Source of the DNA: Actinomycetota bacterium | GTDB taxonomy: Bacteria > Actinomycetota > Thermoleophilia > Gaiellales > Gaiellaceae | Assembly: GCA_005883365.1 (NCBI GenBank) | Contig: VAXA01000155.1 | Location: 1-8,112 of the forward strand | DNA: 8,112 nt | Direction: 5' to 3' | Shown: piece after piece, positions 1-4,928 of the stretch | How positions within the stretch are numbered: position 1 is the stretch's first letter | Layout of the letters: each line of letters opens with the position of its first letter | Program-made: the position numbers and the translations under genes | The notes under the pieces: model-generated | Databases searched by the model: none | Told to the model about the DNA's origin: nothing | Seen by the model: the letters and a program-made list of their open reading frames with translations, nothing else

Positions 1-1
1 T

Positions 2-559
2 CACGGCACCGTCCTCGACGGCGTGACCGTGCAGGGCGCGAAGCTCGACGGCATCCACGTTCGCTCGGCGGGCGTGATCATTCGGAACTGCACTGTCGAC
101 ATGCTCGGGAACGCGATCGGCCAAGGAATCGACATCTCCTTCAACATGGACATAGGGATGAGCATGGTCGAAGGGTGCACGCTCATCGGTGGAATGCAGG
201 GAATCACCACGCACTCCTCGATGACCGAGATCGTGCACAACCGGGTCAGCCGCACCACCGGTGAGGCCATCACGGTGGCGGAGATGTCGATGGGAACGGC
301 GAAGGACAACGTCGTGCGCGACGCGCTCGGCGTCGGGCTCAACTGCGACGACCAGTCGATGTGCATGTTCGAACACAACACTGTGATCGGTACGCGGCCC
401 GATGCCGCCTCGGGCGACCCCACGCGGCGGGGCGTCGCGGTCCTTGCGAGCTTCCAGTCGGAGGCCGCTCTCTGGCAGAACCGGTTCGTTGCGAATCCCG
501 TGTCAGTCGGTGCGATCACGAACTCGATGCTCGAGACGACGCGGGATCCCGGCTGGTGA
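2..559 (+). CDS. Right-handed parallel beta-helix repeat protein, C-terminal part (5' end outside window)
   Basis: The reading frame is open from the left edge and ends at TGA 557-559; the start is missing. About 185 residues are visible. They show short imperfect rungs of the type x-N-x-V/I-x-G with Asn/Gly/Asp turns, for example VEGCTLIGG, VHNRVSRTTG, KDNVVRDALG and EHNTVIGTR, which is the pattern of pectate-lyase-like/NosD-like parallel beta-helices. Such proteins are usually exported and bind polysaccharide or act as a scaffold; no catalytic residues can be assigned here. The rungs carry a recurring Ser-Met at the same corner (MSMVEG, SSMTEI, MSMGTA, SMCMFE), so the protein is unusually rich in methionine, with added Cys and His. 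The TGA overlaps the GTG start of the next gene, which suggests translational coupling. The fold call is fairly firm; the function is unknown. Confidence 0.75.
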   Translation, partial: HGTVLDGVTVQGAKLDGIHVRSAGVIIRNCTVDMLGNAIGQGIDISFNMDIGMSMVEGCTLIGGMQGITTHSSMTEIVHNRVSRTTGEAITVAEMSMGTAKDNVVRDALGVGLNCDDQSMCMFEHNTVIGTRPDAASGDPTRRGVAVLASFQSEAALWQNRFVANPVSVGAITNSMLETTRDPGW

Positions 560-1269
560 GTTCCTACAACTACGAGCGCTTCGACACGTACGTCGGAAGC
601 GGCGACGACGAGCGCGAGTTCGGCGCCTTCCCGAACATGCTGCACGCCGGGGAGCGCGCGCCCGACGGCGAGCTGACGCTGCTCGACAGCGAGCGCGTCC
701 GCCTGTCGGAGCTGTGGCAGCAGCACGGCGTCGTGCTCGAGTTCGGCTCCTTCACCTGACCGTACTGCGCCGCAGAGGGTCCTCTGCTCGACCAGCTCGC
801 AGGAACGCACGCCGGCTACGGCTGGTACTTCGTCTACACGAGAGAGGCGCATCCGGGCGAGCACCTGGCCGCGCACTCGGGCTTCGAAGCGAAGCTTGCG
901 GCTGCGCGGCGGCTGCGCGACGAGCTCGGCATCTTGCGGCCGATCCTCGTCGACGATCTCGACGGGAGCGTGCATCGCGCGTATGGCCTGCTGCCGAACA
1001 TGTCCTGGGTGCTCGACCGCGGCGGTGCGATCCTCTACAAGGCGATGTGGACGTCCGCCGCCCGCATTGGGGAATTCCTCGACCGGCGGCAGGAGCAGCC
1101 GGCCGGTCCCGCGTCCGCGACCTTCTACGCCGAGCACCTCGAGCCGCTCCTGCGCGACCGCGCCGCCTTCCAGCGGGGCCTCGAGCGCAACGGGCCGCGC
1201 GCCGCCGCCGAGTTCGCGCGCGCGGAGCAGATCTGGGCGGAACGCGCGCGCGCCGAGCGTCGTCGCTGA
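556..1269 (+). CDS. Deiodinase-like thioredoxin-fold selenoprotein (UGA at 757-759 read as selenocysteine)
   Basis: Starting at GTG 556 (overlapping the previous stop as GTGA) the frame runs to TGA 757-759 and then continues open in the same frame to TGA 1267-1269. Decoding the first TGA as Sec gives 237 residues with Sec68. The flanking motif FGSFT-U-PYC matches the active site of iodothyronine deiodinases (FGSCT-U-PSF in the vertebrate enzymes). Further along, VYTREAH (93-99) corresponds to the deiodinase EAH segment. The stretch PILVDDLDGSVHRAYGLLP, followed by a beta-hairpin (WVLDRGGAILYK), matches the rest of the redoxin fold. Residues 68-71 form U-x-x-C, so a thiol/selenol redox role (peroxiredoxin- or reductase-like) is as likely as dehalogenation. 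About 45 C-terminal residues form a charged, Ala/Arg-rich helical tail. GC-rich third positions continue on both sides of the TGA, which argues against a decayed gene. ATG 637 is an alternative start, but the upstream residues look coding. DI-like bacterial selenoproteins are a known, sparsely studied group; the substrate is unknown. Confidence 0.85.
760..790 (+). promoter_or_regulatory. Bacterial SECIS element for Sec68
   Basis: Immediately 3' of the in-frame UGA, bases 772-787 form a perfect hairpin: GCAGAG - GGUC - CUCUGC (6 bp, 4-nt loop). Two further pairs, 768-769 with 789-790, can form across a small internal loop. The loop GGU begins 19 nt after the UGA, the same distance I count from memory for E. 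coli fdhF, whose apical loop also contains GGUC. SelB recognises this kind of GU-containing apical loop and delivers Sec-tRNA. The hairpin is inside the coding sequence and is read as A-E-G-P-L; the GGT and CCT codons are atypical for this GC3-rich gene, as expected if RNA structure is constrained. The selA/B/C/D genes are not in the window. Confidence 0.8.
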
Positions 1270-1308
1270 GATCGCGTTTGACTCTCGGCCATTGGGAATA
1301 CGACGACT

Positions 1309-1686
1309 GTGAAAGCGGAGCAGGAGTCGCGCGCGCGAAAGCTGGCGGTGAACCAGTCGGCTTTCCGCAGCGCGAACGAGCGGATGCGACTCGCGGCGGC
1401 CTCGTATCGGTTCGAGCCGAGTCAGGGTGTGCCGTTCCTGTGTGAGTGCGCCGACCCGAACTGCTACGAGATCGTGATGCTCAGCCTCGACGACTACGAG
1501 GACGTCCGTGCGCACCCGAATCGCTTCCTGCTCGTCGCCGGGCACGAAGACGCAGAGGTCACACTCGAGCGGATCGTCGAGGCCGAACGGGGTTACGCGA
1601 TCATCGAGAAGCTGGGAACGGCCGGCGAGGAAGCGGCCCGCCTCGACCCGCGCACCGGCGGCGCCGGCCCCCTTCCCGATCTGTGA
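1309..1686 (+). CDS. Small conserved-type protein with C-x-C-x4-C motif, function unknown
   Basis: This is a 125-residue protein starting at GTG 1309, with a weak GGGA 11 nt upstream. A basic helical N-terminus (1-33, including NQSAFRSANERM) is followed by FLCECADPNC, which puts cysteines at 45, 47 and 52. Then come LSLDDYEDVRAHPNRFLLVAGH (His79) and IVEAERGYAIIEKLG, ending near DPRTGG. The three cysteines plus His79 could bind zinc or another metal, but this is inferred from spacing only. I recognise the general pattern (FLCEC..C, YE.VR..P.RF...GHE, ..Y.V.EK.G) as one that recurs in actinobacterial hypothetical proteins, without a function I can name. There is no signal peptide or membrane segment, so it is probably cytoplasmic. 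It lies 39 bp after the selenoprotein gene on the same strand and may be co-transcribed with it. Confidence 0.75.
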   Translation: MKAEQESRARKLAVNQSAFRSANERMRLAAASYRFEPSQGVPFLCECADPNCYEIVMLSLDDYEDVRAHPNRFLLVAGHEDAEVTLERIVEAERGYAIIEKLGTAGEEAARLDPRTGGAGPLPDL

Positions 1687-1758
1687 GAAACTGGTCGGGG
1701 CGCTGCCGCTCGGGCCCGTGCATCCGGACCGCGACCGCCCCCGGGTCGTGGCAGGAAG

Positions 1759-1764
1759 AGGAGG
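1759..1764 (+). promoter_or_regulatory. Strong ribosome binding site for the hemolysin III gene
   Basis: AGGAGG lies 6 nt before GTG 1771. It settles the start of the downstream gene, for which no other in-frame start has a comparable site. Confidence 0.7.
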
Positions 1765-1770
1765 GAAAGC

Positions 1771-2436
1771 GTGACAATCGCTAGTGCGAATGACTACCTC
1801 GCTGCGGAGCCGCCGCTTCTGAGCTGGATGCTGTCACTGGTGGGCTTCGTCGCCGCTTGCTCCCTCGGCACCGTTCTCGTCTCGTTCGTGGACGGCCGCC
1901 GGCTCGTCGCGGCGGCGATCTTCGCCGCTGCGGCCGCCACGATGCTCGGGGTGAGCGCGCTCTACCATCGCGGCGCCTGGAGCGTCCGCGCACGTGCCCG
2001 GATGCGCCGGCTCGATCACGCAGGCATTTACCTCCTGATCGCCGGCACCTACGCCCCGGTCGGGTTGCTCAGCCTGCACGGGACCATGCAGCACGTCGTC
2101 CTCGCCGTCGTGTGGAGTGCCGCCGCAGCCGCGATCCTCACGAAGGTCTGCTGGGTCCGCTCGCCTCACTGGCTGACCGCGGCATTTGGACTTGCGATCG
2201 GCTGGGTCGGCGTCGCCGCGATGCCGCAGGTCGCCGCCAGTGCCGGCGCCGCCGCGGTCGTACTGCTGGCGGCAGGCGGCCTCGCGTACACCGCAGGTGC
2301 GCTCGTCTACGTCCGGAGAAAGCCGGACCCGCTACCGGCCGTCTTCGGCTACCACGAGGTCTTCCACGCGCTCACGCTCGTGGCGCTCGCGTGCCAGTAC
2401 GTCGCGATTGCCTTCTTCGTCGTCCGCGTCGGCTGA
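1771..2436 (+). CDS. Hemolysin III / PAQR family integral membrane protein
   Basis: A 221-residue protein with about seven hydrophobic segments (near 18-40, 45-65, 84-103, 108-127, 134-152, 158-180 and 197-219), the size and topology of bacterial hemolysin III/PAQR proteins. The family's metal-site residues are present: S62-ALYH66, then LD82-HAGIYLLIAGTYAP, and H195-EVFH199 in the last third. In this superfamily the Ser/His/Asp/His/His set coordinates zinc in a ceramidase-like site. The hemolysin name is historical; the bacterial members more likely act on lipids or membrane homeostasis. The start is GTG with a strong AGGAGG. The stop abuts the stop of the minus-strand gene that follows, leaving no room for a separate intergenic terminator. 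Confidence 0.9.
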   Translation: MTIASANDYLAAEPPLLSWMLSLVGFVAACSLGTVLVSFVDGRRLVAAAIFAAAAATMLGVSALYHRGAWSVRARARMRRLDHAGIYLLIAGTYAPVGLLSLHGTMQHVVLAVVWSAAAAAILTKVCWVRSPHWLTAAFGLAIGWVGVAAMPQVAASAGAAAVVLLAAGGLAYTAGALVYVRRKPDPLPAVFGYHEVFHALTLVALACQYVAIAFFVVRVG

Positions 2437-2676
2437 TTACCAGCGAAGGGGCTCTGCGGCCAGCGAGGCGACCTCGCCGTGCTGGTCGACCGACACCACC
2501 AGTCGCTGTTCCGCCATCCCGTGCGCGAACCAGCGCAACACGAAATACAGCCTATGCCGGCGCACGATCACGGCCTGAGCGCCACTCCTCGTCTCGACCC
2601 GGAAGCCTTGCGCAGCGCGGCGCGCGATGTACGCGTCCAACGCAGCGGAGCGCGCGTCGGCCGTCCCGGCTGTCAT
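2437..2676 (-). CDS. Small conserved-type protein (79 aa), function unknown
   Basis: ATG at 2676-2674, TAA at 2439-2437, convergent with and directly adjoining the hemolysin III gene. The protein starts with an Ala/Arg-rich helix (ALDAYIARRAAQGFRVE). Then come beta-type segments TRSGAQAVIVRR and LYFVLRWFAHG, and the tail RLVVSVDQHGEVASL. The pattern 'helix, G-F-R-V-E-(S/T)-R, Q-A-V-I-x-x, V-D-x-x-G' recurs in small actinobacterial proteins of unknown role, and the strong YFVLRWF core may be membrane-surface associated. It appears to be the last gene of the minus-strand group that starts with the cold-shock gene (25 bp downstream of its neighbour). Confidence 0.65.
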   Translation of the reverse strand: MTAGTADARSAALDAYIARRAAQGFRVETRSGAQAVIVRRHRLYFVLRWFAHGMAEQRLVVSVDQHGEVASLAAEPLRW

Positions 2677-2701
2677 CGGTCCAAGCTCGTGCTCGCGGGC
2701 T

Positions 2702-2992
2702 TTAGCCGCGCTGGAGCCATGACTCGATCTCGTCGAGGGTCATGTTGTTGCGGGCGTCGATCGGCTTGCGCGCCGTGTCGATCAGCGAATAGCCGTACGC
2801 CGAGTGGCGAAGCTCGAGCCCGCGAGTGCGGGCGAGGCGCTGCAGGTTGTTCCTGCGCAGCTTCTCCGCCTTGGCGTCGTTGGCGCCTCGCCAGGTCTCC
2901 TCGATCGGCGCGCTGCCCGGCCGTGCGACCAGGGTGCGCCGGCTGTGGGGGATGCCGTCCTCGTCCCGCCGAGCGGGAGTCACCGGATCCAC
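2702..2992 (-). CDS. Small basic conserved-type protein (96 aa), function unknown
   Basis: The chosen start is GTG 2992-2990, overlapping the end of the upstream gene by 11 bp; the stop is TAA 2704-2702. The first ~35 residues are low in recognisable structure. The core from about residue 37 (NDAKAEKLRRNNLQRLA) to the end (GLELRHSAYGYSLIDTARK, NNMTLDEIESWLQRG) looks like a compact helix-strand-strand-helix unit of a kind seen in small actinobacterial/phage-like proteins. The basic helix suggests nucleic acid or ribosome contact, which is an inference. The overlap with the upstream frame implies translational coupling. The real start could lie further inside, before the core. Confidence 0.6.
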   Translation of the reverse strand: MDPVTPARRDEDGIPHSRRTLVARPGSAPIEETWRGANDAKAEKLRRNNLQRLARTRGLELRHSAYGYSLIDTARKPIDARNNMTLDEIESWLQRG

Positions 2993-3189
2993 TCGGATGC
3001 TGCCGTCTCGGTCTCGGTCCCCTCGCTGGCTTCCGGCACGTCGCTCCCGTTTTCGATCGCGGATTCGATCGCGGTCCAGCCGCCGGCGGCGGCCCGCTCG
3101 GCCTTCTTCGCCTGCTTGCGCTCACGTCGTTCCTTCACCGCGAGCTCGCGGGCCCGCTTGGCGTGCGTCTGCTGATTACGAGCCGCCAT
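2980..3189 (-). CDS. Short, highly charged protein (69 aa) downstream of the cold-shock gene
   Basis: ATG 3189-3187 has a good GAGGAG site 7 nt upstream; the stop TGA is 2982-2980. The N-terminal half is a Lys/Arg-rich helix (RNQQTHAKRARELAVKERR, then KQAKKAERAAA) and the C-terminal half is acidic (ENGSDVPEASEGTETETAA). It is probably largely disordered outside the helix. Similar short 'RNQQT..KR.+E' proteins occur in actinobacteria, sometimes near cold-shock genes, from memory. An RNA- or ribosome-associated role is plausible given the charge and position, but is not shown by the sequence. Confidence 0.65.
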   Translation of the reverse strand: MAARNQQTHAKRARELAVKERRERKQAKKAERAAAGGWTAIESAIENGSDVPEASEGTETETAASEWIR

Positions 3190-3218
3190 ACATCTGCTCC
3201 TCTCGTCGAATGATCGAG

Positions 3219-3255
3219 CGGCAGCTGCAGGGTCAGGCGACCGCTGCAGCTGCCG
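3219..3255 (-). terminator. Strong hairpin between the cold-shock gene and the next gene (terminator or attenuator)
   Basis: Bases 3219-3230 (CGGCAGCTGCAG) are the exact reverse complement of 3244-3255. Inside them GGTC 3231-3234 pairs with GACC 3239-3242, leaving a 4-nt loop and one bulged base, so about 16 bp of stem. It starts 10 bp after the csp stop on the minus strand. No T-run follows on that strand, so it is not a textbook intrinsic terminator. It could be a partial terminator or an mRNA-stabilising 3' structure that lets csp be expressed above the downstream small genes. Confidence 0.6.
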
Positions 3256-3265
3256 TCAGCGGTGA

Positions 3266-3475
3266 TCAGGCGGACGCAAGCTCGACGTTTGTCGCCTGCG
3301 GCCCCTTCTCGCCCTGCTCGGGCTCGTACTGCACCTTCGCGTTCTCGGCGAGCGTCTTGTAGCCCTCGCCGACGATTGCGCTGTGGTGGACGAAGAGATC
3401 CTTGCCGCCGTCGTCGGGAGTGATGAAGCCATACCCCTTGTCGGCGTTGAACCACTTCACGGTTCCGGTTGCCAT
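3266..3475 (-). CDS. csp: Cold-shock protein (CspA family)
   Basis: A 69-residue single cold-shock domain starting [10 protein letters not shown]. The RNP1 motif [10 protein letters not shown] and the RNP2 motif LFVHHSAI, the two nucleic-acid-binding strands, are both intact, followed by GYKTLAEN and [14 protein letters not shown]. These small OB-fold proteins bind single-stranded RNA/DNA and act as RNA chaperones during cold or growth transitions. The start at 3475 is favoured over an upstream in-frame ATG (3523) because family members begin at this Met and an AGGAGGTG site lies 8 nt before it. It is the first gene of a likely minus-strand transcript. Confidence 0.97.
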   Translation of the reverse strand: MATGTVKWFNADKGYGFITPDDGGKDLFVHHSAIVGEGYKTLAENAKVQYEPEQGEKGPQATNVELASA

Positions 3476-3483
3476 AGATGAAA

Positions 3484-3491
3484 CACCTCCT
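3484..3491 (-). promoter_or_regulatory. Shine-Dalgarno site of the cold-shock gene
   Basis: On the minus strand the sequence reads AGGAGGTG, 8 nt before the ATG at 3475. It decides between the two in-frame starts (3475 and 3523). Confidence 0.75.
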
Positions 3492-3755
3492 CTGCTACTC
3501 AAGAACGGGCAGAGGAAGCGCACCGCGCGCGTCCGGTACTCGCTCGTTAGTCAACCGAGCGTAGCACCCTGGAAGGCAAATCGTTCAGCGCAGCCACGGC
3601 GCGAGCTCCCGTCCAGCTCGCGGCAGCCCCCGGGAGCGGCGATCCGCTTGCGCAGGCGCCGCCCTTCAGCCTGATCCACCGAGCACGCTCGGCCGATGAT
3701 GTCCGCGCCTCGGCGCGGTCACAACAGAGACCGCGACGAGCGAAAGGACGAGGCC
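3492..3755. other. Divergent intergenic region between csp and the RibD-C gene
   Basis: These ~260 bp must carry the promoters of both divergent genes, but I cannot place convincing -35/-10 pairs by eye. The right end holds two overlapping inverted repeats, listed separately. The open frames in this stretch look like GC-rich shadows and none resembles a known protein. Confidence 0.4.
3703..3735 (+). repeat. Overlapping inverted repeats upstream of the RibD-C gene
   Basis: CCGCGCC (3703-3709) is complementary to GGCGCGG (3712-3718). CGCGGTC (3714-3720) is in turn complementary to GACCGCG (3729-3735). The two stems share bases and cannot form together. They end 8 nt before the AAAGGA ribosome site (3743-3748). 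They may be an operator or a leader RNA switch, or chance in GC-rich DNA. Confidence 0.35.
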
Positions 3756-4370
3756 ATGAAATTGACGACAATCACGCACGTCTCCGTCGATGGAGTGATG
3801 CAGGGACTCGGTGGGCCGGATGAGGATCGCAGGGGCGGATTCGAGCGCGGCGGATGGGCTCTGCCGCTCTTCAACGACGAAGCTGCGAAGTTCATCAACG
3901 AGGTCTTCCAGCGGGCCGACGCCTTCCTGTTCGGCCGGCGGACCTACGAGATCTTCGCCGGCTACTGGGGACTGATCGCAGATCCGAACAACCCGATCGC
4001 AGCGCCGTTGAACGCGCGGCCCAAGTACGTGGCATCCACCACGCTCACCGACCCACAATGGGTGCGCACGACCGTCCTCTCCGGAGACGTCGCGGCCGCC
4101 GTCGGCGAGCTGAAAGCCGCGCCGGGAGGCGAGCTGCAAGTGCACGGCAGCGGCAAGCTGGTTCGCTGGCTCCTCGACAACAACCTGGTCGACGAGATCA
4201 CCCTGCTCGTTTATCCCGTGGTCATTGGCCAGGGCACGCGGCTCTTTCCCGACACCGGCCCGGACACAGCCCTCGAGCTCGTCGACTCGCGGGCCACCCC
4301 CGGCGGGGTGACGATCCAGGTCTACCGGCCCACCGGCCGCCCACAGTACGCAGCGGCCACGGGCGAGTAA
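3756..4370 (+). CDS. Dihydrofolate reductase / RibD C-terminal-domain family protein
   Basis: A 204-residue protein starting at ATG 3756, with AAAGGA 7 nt upstream; a longer in-frame start at 3696 would add 20 low-complexity residues and is disfavoured. The RibD-C/DHFR-like fold is clear: N-terminal THVSVDGVMQG, then FLFGRRTYEIFAGYW near residue 55, and the signature HGSGKLVRWLLDNNLVDEITL followed by PVVIGQGTRLFP in the last third. These are NAD(P)H-binding reductases of the YyaP/YwjB kind, cytoplasmic and single-domain. The RibD deaminase domain is absent, and with no riboflavin genes nearby a role in riboflavin synthesis is unlikely; the substrate is unknown. It may be co-transcribed with the VOC gene 130 bp downstream. 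Confidence 0.9.
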   Translation: MKLTTITHVSVDGVMQGLGGPDEDRRGGFERGGWALPLFNDEAAKFINEVFQRADAFLFGRRTYEIFAGYWGLIADPNNPIAAPLNARPKYVASTTLTDPQWVRTTVLSGDVAAAVGELKAAPGGELQVHGSGKLVRWLLDNNLVDEITLLVYPVVIGQGTRLFPDTGPDTALELVDSRATPGGVTIQVYRPTGRPQYAAATGE

Positions 4371-4385
4371 AGCTTCTCGACGCGT

Positions 4386-4454
4386 TTAGAACGAGGTCTG
4401 GAACTTGAGGACGTCGCGCTCGTTCATCGCCCGGTAGCCGTCGAAACGTGCGCC
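4386..4454 (-). pseudogene. Possible C-terminal remnant of a zinc-dependent alcohol dehydrogenase
   Basis: In the 129-bp gap between two plus-strand genes, the minus strand reads DGYRAMNERDVLKFQTSF followed by TAA (4388-4386). This resembles the end of medium-chain zinc alcohol dehydrogenases (…GYRAMdeR.aiKvl..), where the last helix and strand finish the protein. No other part of such an enzyme is present, since further upstream on this strand the DNA codes for the VOC protein on the plus strand. It would be a ~22-codon relic. The match is short, so chance remains possible. Confidence 0.3.
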
Positions 4455-4499
4455 CAGAGGACGCCGGTTCGCTACCGCCGCGCCGGGTAGGAGCGAACC

Positions 4500-4928
4500 G
4501 TGGAACCGCGGTTGGACGTGATCACGTTGGCCGTGGCCGACCTCGAGCGCGCGCTCGCGTTCTACCGCGGTCTCGGCCTCGGGTCGAAGGGCGTCATCGG
4601 GACGGAATGGACGGACGAGGTGACCGGGGCGAACGGCGCCGTCGCGATGTTCGAGCTCGAGGGCGGCCTGCTCCTCAACCTGTACCCGCGGGCCGATCTC
4701 GCCAAGGACGCAGAGATCCCGGTCGGGCCGCCGCGTAGCGGTGAGTTCAGCCTCGCGCAACTCGCTCGCAGCCGCGAGGAGGTCGACGGGTTGCTGGAGA
4801 ATGCGGCGTCCGCGGGTGCCACGGTCACATCAGCCCGCGACCGCCCCTGGGGCATCTACTCCGGCTACTTCCGTGACCCAGATGGGCACCTATGGGAGAT
4901 CATCTGGCACCCGAATAGAACTCCATAG
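4500..4928 (+). CDS. VOC superfamily (glyoxalase/bleomycin-resistance/dioxygenase fold) protein
   Basis: A 142-residue protein; start GTG 4500 with AGGAG 6 nt upstream. Two beta-alpha-beta-beta-beta modules are visible. The first is DVITLAVADLERALAFYRGLG, the usual first strand and helix, followed by AVAMFELEGGLLLNLYPR. The second runs from FSLAQLARSREEVDGLL to GYFRDPDGHLWEIIWHP, with the family's DPDGHLWEI end; Glu in WEI is a usual metal-ligand position. Members bind metals or sequester or isomerise small molecules; substrate and activity cannot be deduced. The 3' end overlaps the end of the histidine kinase gene on the other strand by 29 bp. Confidence 0.9.
   Translation: MEPRLDVITLAVADLERALAFYRGLGLGSKGVIGTEWTDEVTGANGAVAMFELEGGLLLNLYPRADLAKDAEIPVGPPRSGEFSLAQLARSREEVDGLLENAASAGATVTSARDRPWGIYSGYFRDPDGHLWEIIWHPNRTP

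Noticed and set aside
757..759. TGA as an ordinary nonsense mutation creating a pseudogene
   Set aside because: The TGA is at the exact active-site position of a Sec family, is followed by a SECIS-like hairpin at the right distance, and no other frame damage is seen over 237 codons.
934..1269. Separate 111-residue gene starting at TTG 934
   Set aside because: It is the C-terminal half of the selenoprotein; it starts in mid-fold, has no convincing ribosome site, and would lack the redox site.
402..1445. 347-codon plus-strand open frame in another frame across the selenoprotein
   Set aside because: Extremely Arg/Ala-rich, no motifs, and in conflict with the deiodinase-like frame.
1..1545. 514-codon open frame on the minus strand across the beta-helix, selenoprotein and C-x-C genes
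   Set aside because: Its Arg/Val/Glu-rich composition without any recognisable domain is typical of an antisense shadow in GC-rich DNA, and the plus-strand frames have clear homology.
3476..3523. Longer cold-shock protein starting at ATG 3523
   Set aside because: The extra 16 residues are not cold-shock-like and cover the ribosome binding site of the normal start at 3475.
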